Origin: Isoptericola croceus
GTDB lineage: Bacteria; Actinomycetota; Actinomycetes; Actinomycetales; Cellulomonadaceae
NCBI RefSeq assembly: GCF_029382255.1
Contig: NZ_JARLLG010000006.1
Location: 186,001-250,000, forward strand
Length of the DNA stretch: 64,000 nt
Direction of reading: 5' to 3'
Both the position numbers and the translations under genes were made by a program. The notes beneath the pieces were generated by a model that saw only the letters and a list, made by a program, of their open reading frames with translations, made no database searches and had not been told where the DNA came from. How positions within the stretch are numbered: position 1 is the first letter of the stretch; each line of letters begins with the position of its first letter. Shown here piece after piece: positions 10,675 through 20,199 of this stretch.

Positions 10675-11724
10675 GTGCTTTCGCGTCGTTCTCGCCCGCT
10701 CAGCGCTGCACTGACCGCGGTCGCCCTGGTCACCCTCGCCGGGTGCGGCGCGTCGGAGGTGGTCGCGACGGACCAACCTGGTACCAGCGGCGAAGGTCGC
10801 ACCGAGTATCCGGTGGTGCTGGAGAACTGCGGGCACGAGGTCTCCATCGAGTCCGCCCCGCAACGGGTCGTCTCCCTGGACCAGAACTCCACGGAGATCC
10901 TGCTCTCGCTCGGCCTCGAGGACCGCATGGTGGGGACGGCGTCGTGGACCGACCCGGTCCTCGAACCCCTCGCCGCGGCGAACGACCAGGTTCCGCGCCT
11001 GGCCGACAACGCACCGACGTACGAGGTGCTGCTCGGAGCAGACCCGGACCTCGTCACGGCGTCCTTCGGGCGCCACTTCACCGAGGGCGGCGTCGTCACG
11101 CGCGACCGCCTCGACGAGACGGCTGTCCGTTCGTACCTGTCCCCGACGGACTGCGACAACGGCACCAGCGTCAACGGTGGAGGCACCAGGACGACGCCGC
11201 TCACCCCCGACGCCGTGTACGACGAGATCCGACAGCTCGCCGAGATCTTCGACGTGCAGGCCCGCGGTGAGGTACTCGTCTCCGCGCTCCAGGCACGCGC
11301 CGACGCCGCGCTGGAGGGCCTCGACCTCGACGGCCGGACGATGGCGTTCTGGTTCGCCGACACCAAGACGCCCTATGTCGCCGGCAGGTTCGGCTCCGCG
11401 GCGCTGCTCGCCTCCACCACAGGCGCGACGAACGTCTTCGCCGACCTGGACGACGACTGGCCCGCCGTGAGCTGGGAGAGCGTCACCGACGCCGATCCCC
11501 AGATCCTCGTCCTCGGTGACCTCCAGCGGGACCGTTTCCCGGGTGACCGGCTCGACGACAAGATCGACTTCCTCACGAACGACCCGCTCACCCGGACGCT
11601 GGACGCCGTCCGCAACGAGCGCTTCATCGCCCTGCACGGAGCCGAGATGAACCCGTCCATCCGGTTCGTCGACGCCCTGGAGAAGATCAAGGCCTGGCAC
11701 GTCGAGCACGAGGAGGAGCTCTGA
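10675..11724 (+). CDS. Iron-siderophore ABC transporter substrate-binding lipoprotein
   Basis: 349 residues from GTG 10675, with AAGGAG 6 bases upstream. It has a signal peptide with lipobox LAGC (Cys24), then a FecB/BtuF-type periplasmic-binding domain: RVVSLDQNSTEILLSLGL, PTYEVLLGADPDLV and a long helix-linked C-terminal lobe. It captures ferric-siderophore at the cell surface for the permease and ATPase encoded directly downstream. It lies behind a DtxR-like box. It is separate from the large NRPS cluster, so its ligand may be a xenosiderophore or another product. Confidence 0.9.
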   Translation: MLSRRSRPLSAALTAVALVTLAGCGASEVVATDQPGTSGEGRTEYPVVLENCGHEVSIESAPQRVVSLDQNSTEILLSLGLEDRMVGTASWTDPVLEPLAAANDQVPRLADNAPTYEVLLGADPDLVTASFGRHFTEGGVVTRDRLDETAVRSYLSPTDCDNGTSVNGGGTRTTPLTPDAVYDEIRQLAEIFDVQARGEVLVSALQARADAALEGLDLDGRTMAFWFADTKTPYVAGRFGSAALLASTTGATNVFADLDDDWPAVSWESVTDADPQILVLGDLQRDRFPGDRLDDKIDFLTNDPLTRTLDAVRNERFIALHGAEMNPSIRFVDALEKIKAWHVEHEEEL

Positions 11725-11822
11725 GCACGGCAACCGCCCCGCCCGGCACCCGAGCACCCGCGCCGCGACCGGACCGCGCGCGGACGAGCCGGATCGCATC
11801 GCGCAGGCTCGTCGCCGCCGGC

Positions 11823-12818
11823 ATGCTCACGCTCGCCGGCGTCGTCGTCTTCGCCCTGTCGGTCGGGGTCGCGATCACTCTCGGACCCGCCGACGTGTCG
11901 CTGGTGAACATCCGCGACATCCTCCTGAACCACCTCGGGCTGGCCGAGATCCCCGTCCGGCCGTCGAAGGATGCGATCGTGTGGGAGGAGCGTCTGCCGC
12001 GCGCGCTCGTCGCCGCGGCATGCGGCGCCGGGCTCGGGCTGTGCGGTGTGATCCTGCAGTCGCTGCTGCGGAACCCGCTCGCCGACCCGTTCGTGCTGGG
12101 AATCTCCTCCGGCGCGTCGATGGGTGCCGTCGCCGTCGGCGTGCTCGGGCTCGGCGGGGGAGCGCTCGGACTGTCGGGCGGCTCCTTCGTCGGCGCGCTC
12201 GTCGCGTTCGCGCTCGTCCTGGTGATCGCGCGGTTCGCGCGCGGCGGTGTGGCCGGCATCGTGCTCGCCGGGGTGGCGAGCACCCAGCTGTTCTCCGCGC
12301 TCACCTCCCTCATGGTCTTCGCGTTCGCCGACTCCGACGAGACCCGCGGCGTCATGTTCTGGCTCCTGGGATCGCTCGAAGGCATGCGCTGGGACGACGT
12401 CACGCTCTGCGTGACGGTGGTCGTGGCCGGAACGCTGGTCTGCCTGCTGTCCGCGCGAACGCTGGACGCGTTCGCGTTCGGCGACGAGGTCGCCGCCTCG
12501 CTCGGCATCCACGTGACGCGGACACGCGCGGTCCTGCTCGTGCTGACGGCGCTGCTCACCGCGACGCTGGTCAGCGTGGCCGGCGCGATTGGCTTCGTGG
12601 GGCTGGTGCTCCCGCACGCCGCACGCCTCCTGTTCGGGCACCGGCACGCGCGCGTCATCCCGGCCACGGCGATCATCGGGGCGATCTTCATGGTCTGGGT
12701 CGACGCGGGCTCGCGCGTCGCGTTCGCCCCGACGCCGCTGCCCGTGGGCGTCGGGACCGCCCTCGTCGGGGTACCCGCGTTCATCGTCCTGCTGGGACGC
12801 CGGAGGTTGCGGACATGA
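11823..12818 (+). CDS. FecCD-type iron-siderophore ABC permease
   Basis: At least 331 residues and about 9-10 membrane helices. FecCD hallmarks are visible: LPRALVAAACGAGLGLCGVI, NPLADPFVLGISSGA, and GLVLPHAARLLFGHRHARVIP near the C-terminus. ATG 11823 is the first standard start, but it has no ribosome site and falls inside the first helix. A CTG at 11721, preceded by AGGAGG and overlapping the previous stop (CTGA), would add 34 residues with a basic cytoplasmic N-terminus and may be the true start. It is coupled by ATGA to the ATPase. Confidence 0.9.
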   Translation: MLTLAGVVVFALSVGVAITLGPADVSLVNIRDILLNHLGLAEIPVRPSKDAIVWEERLPRALVAAACGAGLGLCGVILQSLLRNPLADPFVLGISSGASMGAVAVGVLGLGGGALGLSGGSFVGALVAFALVLVIARFARGGVAGIVLAGVASTQLFSALTSLMVFAFADSDETRGVMFWLLGSLEGMRWDDVTLCVTVVVAGTLVCLLSARTLDAFAFGDEVAASLGIHVTRTRAVLLVLTALLTATLVSVAGAIGFVGLVLPHAARLLFGHRHARVIPATAIIGAIFMVWVDAGSRVAFAPTPLPVGVGTALVGVPAFIVLLGRRRLRT

Positions 12819-13600
12819 CGCTCCACGCAGACCGGGTCTCGTGGCGGCGGGGCGGCGCGCTCGTCGTCGACGGGGTCTCGCTGCTCCCCGAGGCCGGCCA
12901 CACGATCGGGCTGCTCGGACCGAACGGGTCCGGGAAGTCGTCGCTGCTGAGACTCCTCCACGGGACCGCCCGGCCCACCGCCGGCGCCGTCTCCCTCGAC
13001 GGCGCCGACCTGGGCACCCTCCGGCGCCGTGACATCGCCCGCGCGGTCGCGACGGTCACCCAGCACACCGTCACGGACTCCGACCTCACGGTGCGCGACG
13101 TCGTCCGGCTGGGACGCACGCCGCACCGCCCGGTCTGGGGCGGGGACTCGCCGGACGACGAGCGTGCCGTCCAGGCCGCCCTCGAGCGCGTCGGACTCGT
13201 CGAGATGGCGGACCGCCCGTGGCTCACGCTGTCCGGAGGGGAACGCCAGCGCGCGCACATCGCCCGGGCTCTCGCGCAGGAGCCCCGCGAGCTGCTGCTC
13301 GACGAGCCGACGAACCACCTCGACATCCGCCACCAGCTCGAAATCCTCGCGCTCGTCGCGGACCTCCCGCTGACGGCGATCGTCGCCCTGCACGACCTGA
13401 ACCTCGCCGCGATGTTCTGCGACAGCATCCTCGTGCTCCGCGGCGGGCAGGTCGTAGCCGCCGGCACCCCGGCCGAGGTGCTCACCCCCGCACTGATCGC
13501 GGACGTGTACGGCGTGACCGCCGACGTCGGCCGGGACGACTCGGGGCGACCGACGGTCAGGTTCCGGCCGCACACCCGGACGGAGCAGCAGACGGTCTGA
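12815..13600 (+). CDS. Iron-siderophore ABC transporter ATP-binding protein
   Basis: 261 residues from ATG 12815, overlapping the permease stop. FecE/FhuC-type ATPase: Walker A GPNGSGKSS, signature LSGGERQRAHIARAL, Walker B LLLDEPTNHLD and H-loop ALHDLNLA. It energises uptake of ferric-siderophores through the preceding permease. It completes a three-gene importer under the iron box at 10591. Confidence 0.94.
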   Translation: MTLHADRVSWRRGGALVVDGVSLLPEAGHTIGLLGPNGSGKSSLLRLLHGTARPTAGAVSLDGADLGTLRRRDIARAVATVTQHTVTDSDLTVRDVVRLGRTPHRPVWGGDSPDDERAVQAALERVGLVEMADRPWLTLSGGERQRAHIARALAQEPRELLLDEPTNHLDIRHQLEILALVADLPLTAIVALHDLNLAAMFCDSILVLRGGQVVAAGTPAEVLTPALIADVYGVTADVGRDDSGRPTVRFRPHTRTEQQTV

Positions 13601-13651
13601 CAGCCGGCGTGGGCGGATGCGTCGCCCCCGGCCTGACACCGAGGTCTGGAC

Positions 13652-14842
13652 TCAGAGCGTGGCCTGCCAGGCCACGATCCGGTCGACGGCGCGCGCCACG
13701 ACGTCCGGGGCCGCGGCGAAGGACAGCCGGACCCAGTCGCGGCCCCGCTCGCCGTCGAAGTCGGTGCCCGGTGTGATCGCGACGTCGGCCTCGGCCAGCA
13801 GCCGCGCACAGTACGTCACGGAGTCCATGCCGAACCGGGCCACGTTCCCGTAGAGGTAGAACGCGCCGTCGGCCGGGGCCACCGGTCGCCAGCCGAGCTC
13901 GTCCACCCGGTCGAGCAGCGCGGTGCGCGACGTCGCGTAGCGCTCGACGTTCGCCGCGGCGGAGGCGTAGCCCTCGGCGGAGAACGCCGCGATCCCGGCA
14001 TGCTGGGCCAGGGCCGGGGGAGACAGGGCGACGTTCCCGGCGAGCGCGTCGACGGGGCCGACCAGCTCGTCGGGGAGCACCAGCCACCCGAGCCGCCAGC
14101 CGGTCATCGCCCAGTACTTGGAGAACGAGTTCACGACGACGGCGCCGCGGTCCGTGTACGTCGCGGCGGTCGCCTGCTGGACGTCCTGGCTGTAGGCGAT
14201 GCCGTGGTAGATCTCGTCGCTGATCAGCCGCACCTCGTGCTCGGCGCACCAGCGCGCGACGGCGTCGAGCTCGGCCGGGGCGATCATCGTCCCGGTCGGG
14301 TTGGCGGGCGACGCCACGACCACGCCGTCGAGCCCGCCGCCGTAGTAGGCCTCCATGAGCTGGGAGACGGTCGGCTGGTAGCGGGTCTCGGGCCCGCAGT
14401 CGAGCTCGACCACCTCGCAGCCGAGCGCCGCGAGGATGTTCTTGTACGCCGGGTAGCCCGGGCGGGCGAGCGCGACCCGGTCACCGACGTCGAACGCCGC
14501 CAGGAAGGCGAGCACGAACCCGCCACTCGATCCGGTGGTCACGGCGATGCGGGCCGGGTCGACCTCGACGTCGTACCAGCGGCGGTAGTGCCCGGCGATC
14601 TCAGCCCGCAGCGCGGGCACCCCCAGCGCCTCCGTGTAGCCGAGGTCCGCTCTGCGCAGCAGGTCCGCGGCGCGCTCGCGCACGACGTCGGAGGCACCGG
14701 TGGACGGTTCGCCGGCGCAGAGGTTGAGCACGTCGTGGCCGGCTGCCCGGCGGGCGTTGGCGGCGGCGAGCACCTCCATGACGGCGAACGGCGGGACCTG
14801 GCTGCGGCGCGAGACCTTCATGCCACCCATCATGCCCGGCAT
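13652..14842 (-). CDS. PLP-dependent aminotransferase, class I/II
   Basis: 396 residues in the longest form. The real start may be the ATG at 14821 (MKVSRRSQVPPFAVMEVL), which aligns better with relatives. Fold type I aminotransferase, with the PLP lysine in SFSKYWAMTGWRLGW, substrate-binding NPTG in ASPANPTGTM, and Arg in DWVRLSF. Such enzymes transfer amino groups between amino acids and 2-oxoglutarate. Aspartate/alanine or aromatic substrates are possible and not resolvable by eye. It is convergent with the iron ATPase gene and divergent from the glycosyltransferase. Confidence 0.9.
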   Translation of the reverse strand: MPGMMGGMKVSRRSQVPPFAVMEVLAAANARRAAGHDVLNLCAGEPSTGASDVVRERAADLLRRADLGYTEALGVPALRAEIAGHYRRWYDVEVDPARIAVTTGSSGGFVLAFLAAFDVGDRVALARPGYPAYKNILAALGCEVVELDCGPETRYQPTVSQLMEAYYGGGLDGVVVASPANPTGTMIAPAELDAVARWCAEHEVRLISDEIYHGIAYSQDVQQATAATYTDRGAVVVNSFSKYWAMTGWRLGWLVLPDELVGPVDALAGNVALSPPALAQHAGIAAFSAEGYASAAANVERYATSRTALLDRVDELGWRPVAPADGAFYLYGNVARFGMDSVTYCARLLAEADVAITPGTDFDGERGRDWVRLSFAAAPDVVARAVDRIVAWQATL

Positions 14843-14885
14843 CGGCCGCTGCTCGGCGCGGCGAGGGATTGGCTACTGTCGACCG

Positions 14886-16052
14886 GTGCGCATCCTTTGC
14901 TCGTTCGTTGGTGGTGCTGGTCATCTTGTGCCCCAGCTCCCGTTGCACGTCGCCCTCGCCGAGGCTGGCCATGAGCTCACGCTGGTGGGGCGCGAGTCGG
15001 CGGCGGCTGCTGCGCCGGCCGGGGTCTACCGGCGGATTGCGGCCGTGCCGGATCGACGAGCCCATTTCGCTGACGCGATCGCACCGCTTGCCCCGGTCGA
15101 CATCGAGCACGAGCTGTCCGTCGTCGAGCGCTACTTCGCGGGCGAGGCCGCGCAGCGTGCGGCGGCATCGGTCAGCAGTGAGTTGTCTGGCGTCGACCTG
15201 GTGGTGTGCGACGAGGTCGATTTCGGTGCGATGGCCGCCGCTCAGAGAGCGGGTGTGCCCGTCGCCGTCGTGGCGGTCATCGTCTCCGGAGCTCTCGTCC
15301 GGCCGAACCGGCTCACCGGCGCGCTGGAGGCACTACGCCTGGAGCTGGGTATGCCGATGCCGATCCGCCCGCGCGGCGACCTGTTCGTCGTCCCGTTCGC
15401 GCCGACCATGCGTGACCCGCGCTTTCCCGCACCCGATGATGCCCCGTGGGTACGTCCCGAGCCTGGACGCGACCCCCGCACCGAGCCGTACGTCGTCGCC
15501 ACGCTCGGGACCGAGTTCAACACCGAGTCTGGCGACCTGTTCGACCGGATCCTGGCCGCGCTGGACGGAACCGGAACGCCGGCGACCGTCGCCGTCGGGC
15601 GGGACCTGGATCCCGCCCGCTTCGGGCCCCAGCCCTCACACGTGCGGGTAGAGCAGTACATCGACCTCGACGCAGCGCTCTCACGCGCCGACATCGTGCT
15701 CCACCACGGAGGCAGCGGACTGTTCGTCAGGTCCGTGCTCGGCGGCGCCGCCCAGATCGTCTTCCCGATGGGGGCCGATCAGCCCTTCACCGCTGCCCGC
15801 GTTCGGGACTTGGGCCTGGGACACGTCCTCGATCCCCTGACGGCGAGCGCTGACGCCATTGCTCAAGCCATCACCAACGTTCGCGCCGACCAGTCGGTGA
15901 AGCGTCGTGTGGAGGCGCTCCGGCTGGAAGCTCTCGCGCTCCCGAGGCCCTCGACCATCGTCGGACGCCTGGAAGCCCTCGCCAAGACTGCGTCATGTAC
16001 GCCCTGGTGCCCACGACCCAGGGCGGGCGAACCGACCATCGACGTGCCGTGA
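14886..16052 (+). CDS. Glycosyltransferase, MGT/UGT (GT1-like)
   Basis: 388 residues from GTG 14886. GT-B fold: an N-terminal domain beginning RILCSFVGGAGHLVPQLPLH (the GGAGH loop of macrolide glycosyltransferases) and a C-terminal nucleotide-sugar site with LSRADIVLHHGGSGLFV and GADQPFTAARV. It transfers a sugar from an NDP-sugar to a small-molecule acceptor, which is unknown. The last 20 residues after GRLEALAK do not look family-like. No sugar-biosynthesis or polyketide genes are adjacent, so this may be a resistance/detoxification enzyme. Confidence 0.85.
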   Translation: MRILCSFVGGAGHLVPQLPLHVALAEAGHELTLVGRESAAAAAPAGVYRRIAAVPDRRAHFADAIAPLAPVDIEHELSVVERYFAGEAAQRAAASVSSELSGVDLVVCDEVDFGAMAAAQRAGVPVAVVAVIVSGALVRPNRLTGALEALRLELGMPMPIRPRGDLFVVPFAPTMRDPRFPAPDDAPWVRPEPGRDPRTEPYVVATLGTEFNTESGDLFDRILAALDGTGTPATVAVGRDLDPARFGPQPSHVRVEQYIDLDAALSRADIVLHHGGSGLFVRSVLGGAAQIVFPMGADQPFTAARVRDLGLGHVLDPLTASADAIAQAITNVRADQSVKRRVEALRLEALALPRPSTIVGRLEALAKTASCTPWCPRPRAGEPTIDVP

Positions 16053-16137
16053 GTTGCCGAGACCTGCCTGCCTCCTGACGACGCCACGCCCGTCGTCGTC
16101 CTCATGGCGTCGCCGCGCGCTCGGTAGCGTAAGGCCC

Positions 16138-16728
16138 ATGGCAGCCCACCTCCGTGAGCCCCAGGACCCCGAGCGCGACGGTCACGCGGCCGCACAGGAC
16201 CCGTCCCGCCGGGCCGCGCAGTACCGCGTGGACCGTGAGGTCGACCGCGAGCGCGCCGAGCACGGGGGCGCGCCGACGGATGCCGCCGAGGAGCGCGGCG
16301 CCACGGGCACCGAGACCTCGGACGAGTCGACCGCGCCTCCGCGGCGCCGCATGGACGACCGCGCCCTGTGGGTCGACACCGTGGTGGACCAGGCGATCCG
16401 TCGCGGCGAGTTCGACGACCTCCCGATGCAGGGCAAGCCGCTGCCCGGCATCGGCGGCACGCACGACCCGGACTGGTGGTTGAAGAGCCTGGTCGAGCGG
16501 GAGCAGATCACCGGCGTCCTGCCGGCCGCGCAGCTCCGCGCCGAGCACGCCGCCCTGGACGAGACCCTGGACCGTGAGCACGACGAGCGCCGCGTCCGCG
16601 AGATCGTCGCCGACTTCAACGCGCGCGTGATCGACGCCCGCCGCCAGCTCACCGGGGGACCGCCGGTCGTGACCCCGACCCGCGACGTCGAACGTGAGGT
16701 GTCTCGCTGGCGTCAGCGCCGTCGGTAG
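16138..16728 (+). CDS. DnaJ-family domain (DUF1992) protein
   Basis: 196 residues from ATG 16138. The first 75 residues are charged and probably disordered. The C-terminal half carries the DUF1992 signature: VDQAIRRGEFDDLPMQGKPL, PDWWLKSLVERE and IVADFNARVIDAR. This family is related to the DNAJC28 conserved domain; its role is unknown, and a chaperone-associated role is presumed. It lies 10 bases before the Nif3-like gene. Confidence 0.85.
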   Translation: MAAHLREPQDPERDGHAAAQDPSRRAAQYRVDREVDRERAEHGGAPTDAAEERGATGTETSDESTAPPRRRMDDRALWVDTVVDQAIRRGEFDDLPMQGKPLPGIGGTHDPDWWLKSLVEREQITGVLPAAQLRAEHAALDETLDREHDERRVREIVADFNARVIDARRQLTGGPPVVTPTRDVEREVSRWRQRRR

Positions 16729-16738
16729 TCTCGCTCTC

Positions 16739-17542
16739 ATGACCTGCACCGTCGCCGACCTGATGACGCGGACGACGGCGGCGCTCGATGTCCCCGCGCG
16801 CCCCACCACGGTCGACGGTCTGGACGCGGGGGAGCCGTCCGCCGTGGTGCGCGGCGTGGCCGTGACGACCCTGGCGACGCTCGAGGTCCTGGAGAGGGCG
16901 GTGACAGCCGGTGCGAACGTCGTCGTGACGCACGAACCGCTCTTCTACGACCACCAGGGCGCGTCGACGGCGGAGCTCGCCCGCGAGCAGGACCCGGTGC
17001 ACGCTGCCAAGGCTGCCTTCGTCCGTGCGCACGGCCTCGCGGTCTGGCGGGTGCACGACGCCTGGCACGACCGACGCCCCGACGGCATCGACGAGGGCAC
17101 CGCCCGCGCGCTCGGTTGGGCGCTGGACCCGGACGCGGCGGCCGAGGGTGTCGCCCGGTGCGATGTCCGCCCGACGACGGTCCTGGCGCTGGCCCGGCAC
17201 GTCGCGGCGGCGCTCGGCTCGACCCAGGTGCGGTACGCGGGCGACCCGCACCGCACGGTCCGCCGGGTGGGGCTCGACCTGGGATTCCGCGGGTTCGCCC
17301 GCAACCGGGCGCTGCTGCGCGCGGCGGAGGTGGACGCCGTCGTCGTGGGGGAGGCGCACGAGTGGGAGACCGGCTCGTACGCGACGGACCTCGCACACCT
17401 CGACGGCACGGGACTCGTCGTCGCCGGCCACGTGCCGAGCGAGCAGGCCGGGATGCGACTCTTCGCGGACCTGCTGCGCACCGTCGTCCCGGAGCTGCCC
17501 GTGACGTTCCTGCCGACACCCGATCTCCTCACCACGGCATGA
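16739..17542 (+). CDS. Nif3-like dinuclear metal centre protein
   Basis: 267 residues from ATG 16739. NIF3/YbgI/GCH type 2 family: the metal-binding THEPLFYDH block (about residue 63), a C-terminal VVGEAHEWE block (Glu/His ligands) and GHVPSEQAGM. These proteins form hexameric rings with a dinuclear site. Some annotations call them GTP cyclohydrolase 1 type 2, but the cellular role is unsettled. It follows DUF1992 closely and is likely co-transcribed. Confidence 0.88.
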   Translation: MTCTVADLMTRTTAALDVPARPTTVDGLDAGEPSAVVRGVAVTTLATLEVLERAVTAGANVVVTHEPLFYDHQGASTAELAREQDPVHAAKAAFVRAHGLAVWRVHDAWHDRRPDGIDEGTARALGWALDPDAAAEGVARCDVRPTTVLALARHVAAALGSTQVRYAGDPHRTVRRVGLDLGFRGFARNRALLRAAEVDAVVVGEAHEWETGSYATDLAHLDGTGLVVAGHVPSEQAGMRLFADLLRTVVPELPVTFLPTPDLLTTA

Positions 17543-17592
17543 GGTGGGGCCGCCCGGTCGCGCCCGGCCGTCGCGGAGCCTACGTTTCCGGC

Positions 17593-18675
17593 ATGCGTGA
17601 ACCCGCTCCTGCCACCACGCCCGAGCCGACGGCGGCGGGGGCGTGGGTGCCCGACATCCTGGACGGCTTCGAGCAGCGCACCCTCGAGCTGGGCCCGGAC
17701 TTCGAGGGCGAGGTCGTCGCGACGCTCGTGCGTCGGCGCCGCGACGTCCCGCCGCCCGACGACGCGGGCATCGACCTCCTCTACGTCCACGGCTGGACGG
17801 ACTACTTCTTCCAGACTCACCTGGCGGACTTCTGGGAGGGGCTCGGCGTGCGGTTCCACGCCCTGGACCTGCGCAAGTACGGCCGCAGCCTGCGCCCGCA
17901 CCACACGCCCGGGTTCGTCACGAGCCTGCGCACCTACGACGAGGACGTCGAGGCGGCGCTGACCGTGATCGGGCACGGGGCGGGGGGCGGCACGGGCCGC
18001 CGGCTGGTGCTCATGGGCCACTCGACCGGGGGACTCGTCCTCAGCCTGTGGGCGCACCATCGCCCGGGCCGTGCGGACGCGCTGGTGCTGAACAGCCCGT
18101 GGCTGGAGTTCCAGACCCGGAAGGTCGGCCGCCTGGTGCTCGAACCGAGCATCCGGGCGCAGGCCGCGATCGCACCGCGCAGCAACCTGGTGAACGTCGA
18201 CCTGGGCTTCTACGCCCGCACCATCTCCTCGAGGCAGGACGGGGTCTGGGACATCGATCCGGCCTGGCGCCCTGACGACGGGTGGCGCATCACGCCCGCC
18301 TGGCTGGCCGCGATCTTCTCGGGGCACGAGAGGGTCGCGCGCGGCTTGTCGATCGACGTCCCGATCCTGGTGCTCCTCTCGGCGCGCTCGACGCCCCCGG
18401 TGCGCTGGACCGACGAGATGACGCGCACCGACACGGTGCTCGACGTGGTGGGGGTCGCCGCCCGCGTCCCGCAGCTCGGCCGGCTGTCGACCCTGGCACG
18501 TATCGAGGGTGCGCTGCACGACGTGACGCTGTCGTCACCGGAGGTACGCGACGATGTCTGGTTCGAGACGGAGCGCTGGTTCCGCGCCTACGTGCCGCCG
18601 CTCCCGCCTGCCCCGGCCCCCGCGCCCGAGCCGCGCGGGTGGCGGCGCTGGTTCGCCGGCTTCCGGTCGGCCTAG
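17593..18675 (+). CDS. Alpha/beta hydrolase (serine aminopeptidase S33-like)
   Basis: 360 residues from ATG 17593. Alpha/beta hydrolase fold: oxyanion region LLYVHGWTDYFFQTHLADF, nucleophile elbow GHSTGG (about residue 142), and a late His (ALHDVTLSSPEVR). The pattern resembles monoacylglycerol-lipase-like Hydrolase_4 proteins. It ends in a Pro-rich, Arg/Trp-rich tail (APEPRGWRRWFAGF) that may contact the membrane. Its stop overlaps the stop of the convergent phosphatase gene (CTAG). Substrate unknown. Confidence 0.85.
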   Translation: MREPAPATTPEPTAAGAWVPDILDGFEQRTLELGPDFEGEVVATLVRRRRDVPPPDDAGIDLLYVHGWTDYFFQTHLADFWEGLGVRFHALDLRKYGRSLRPHHTPGFVTSLRTYDEDVEAALTVIGHGAGGGTGRRLVLMGHSTGGLVLSLWAHHRPGRADALVLNSPWLEFQTRKVGRLVLEPSIRAQAAIAPRSNLVNVDLGFYARTISSRQDGVWDIDPAWRPDDGWRITPAWLAAIFSGHERVARGLSIDVPILVLLSARSTPPVRWTDEMTRTDTVLDVVGVAARVPQLGRLSTLARIEGALHDVTLSSPEVRDDVWFETERWFRAYVPPLPPAPAPAPEPRGWRRWFAGFRSA

Positions 18676-19190
18676 CGGACGCCGAGGGCTGCGCGCACGT
18701 GCGCGACGACGCCGTCGGCGGCGGCCTCGACCTCCGCGAGGCACGTCTCGAACCCGTCCAGGTCGCCGTACCAGGGGTCCTCGACGTCGAGGACGGACTC
18801 GCTGCCGCCGGCGGGCACCGCAGGAGCAGCCGGGTCGAACGACCTGTACATCCGAATGTTCGCTTCTGTACCGTTTGCGAGCCGCCGCAGCGCCCGGGCG
18901 TGCTGGGCGGTCATGGCGAGCACCAGGTCACGCTCGGCGAGCTGGTCGGCCTGGACCTGACGGGCCCTGTGCCCCTCCCCGGTCGGGTAGCCGCGCCCGG
19001 CGAGCACCCGGCGCGCGCGAGGATCGACCGGGCTGCCGTGCTCCTCGTCGCTGATCCCGGTGGAGTCGACAGTGACGCGATCGTCGAGTCCGGCGTCCGC
19101 GAGGCGTTCACGCAGCACGATCTGGGCCATGGGGGACCGGCAGATGTTGCCGGTGCAGACGGTCATCACACGGTAGGTCGCTGAGCTCAC
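18672..19190 (-). CDS. Low-molecular-weight protein-tyrosine phosphatase
   Basis: 172 residues from GTG 19190. The P-loop VCTGNICRSPMAQ (C12-X5-R18-S) sits at the extreme N-terminus, with the general-acid DPWYGD near residue 138. The protein hydrolyses phosphotyrosine or possibly phosphoarginine. Overall layout and length fit actinobacterial LMW-PTPs (PtpA-like). No tyrosine kinase gene is nearby. It is convergent with the hydrolase gene, overlapping 4 bases. Confidence 0.92.
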   Translation of the reverse strand: MSSATYRVMTVCTGNICRSPMAQIVLRERLADAGLDDRVTVDSTGISDEEHGSPVDPRARRVLAGRGYPTGEGHRARQVQADQLAERDLVLAMTAQHARALRRLANGTEANIRMYRSFDPAAPAVPAGGSESVLDVEDPWYGDLDGFETCLAEVEAAADGVVAHVRAALGVR

Positions 19191-19254
19191 GCGCCCATGG
19201 TCGCAGAAGGGCCGCAGACGCGCGGGGCGGCTCCCGTCCACGTAACGTGGCTGC

Positions 19255-20181
19255 ATGAGGTGGTCCGCAGACGGTCTGATCGCAGTGACGGGCGCGACCG
19301 GTCGGCTGGGCTCGCGCCTCGCCTTCCGGCTGGCTGCCGAGGGCGCCCACCAGCGGCTGGTGGTCCGCGACCGCTCCCGCGTGCCACGGCTCAGCGACGG
19401 CCGCCCGCTGCCGGAGTGCGAGGTCGTGACCGCTGACGGCTACGAGGACGTCGCAGGGATGCGCGCTGCGTTCGACGGTGTCCAGACGGCGTTCCTGGTC
19501 AGCGCCAAGGAGTCCGCCGACCGGGTCGCGGTGCAGACCGGGGCCATCGACGCCGCCATCGCCGCCGGCGTCGAGCGGCTCGTGTACGTCTCGTTCGTAG
19601 GAGCTGCACCGAACGCCGTCTTCACCTTCGCCCGGGACCACTGGGCCACCGAGCAGCACCTGCGCCGCACCGGGCTGCGATGGACAATCCTGCGCGACAA
19701 CCTGTACCACCAGGCGCTGGCAAGCTTCGTCGGGCCCGACGACGTCATCCGGGGACCGGCAGGCGACGGGCTCGTGGCCTCGGTGGCGCACGACGACGTC
19801 GCCGACGTCGCGACCGCCGTCCTGCTCGACGAGAAGCCGCGCCGGCACGACGGCGTCACGTACGACGTGACGGGACCGATCGCGCTGAGCCTCACGCACG
19901 TCGCGGCCCTGCTGACGCTGGCGACCGGTCGGCAGATCACGTACCACGCCGAGACCGTGGAGGAGGCCTACGCGTCGCGTGCCGCGCTCGGTGCCACCGA
20001 CGTGGAGCTGGCCGGGTGGGTGTCGTCGTACACCGCCATCGCGGCCGGCGAGCTGGCCCACGTGTCGCACGACGTCTCACGTCTGGTCGGACGCCCCGCG
20101 CGGTCGTTCGAGCAGTGGCTCGACGACTACCCGATCGAGTGGGAGCACCTGCTGTCCCGGGAGCCGGCGGGGCCGGACTGA
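19255..20181 (+). CDS. NmrA-like NAD(P)-binding oxidoreductase
   Basis: 308 residues. Rossmann fold with an N-terminal GATGRLGSRLAF dinucleotide motif, the atypical-SDR (NmrA/HSCARG/QorB-like) core DRVAVQTGAIDAAIAAGVER, and YVSF. It probably uses NADPH as a redox sensor or quinone/azo reductase. The Tyr-X3-Lys catalytic pair of classical SDRs is not obvious, as in NmrA proteins. ATG 19255 gives full family length. Confidence 0.87.
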   Translation: MRWSADGLIAVTGATGRLGSRLAFRLAAEGAHQRLVVRDRSRVPRLSDGRPLPECEVVTADGYEDVAGMRAAFDGVQTAFLVSAKESADRVAVQTGAIDAAIAAGVERLVYVSFVGAAPNAVFTFARDHWATEQHLRRTGLRWTILRDNLYHQALASFVGPDDVIRGPAGDGLVASVAHDDVADVATAVLLDEKPRRHDGVTYDVTGPIALSLTHVAALLTLATGRQITYHAETVEEAYASRAALGATDVELAGWVSSYTAIAAGELAHVSHDVSRLVGRPARSFEQWLDDYPIEWEHLLSREPAGPD

Positions 20182-20199
20182 TCCGGGCGCGTAATTCCC

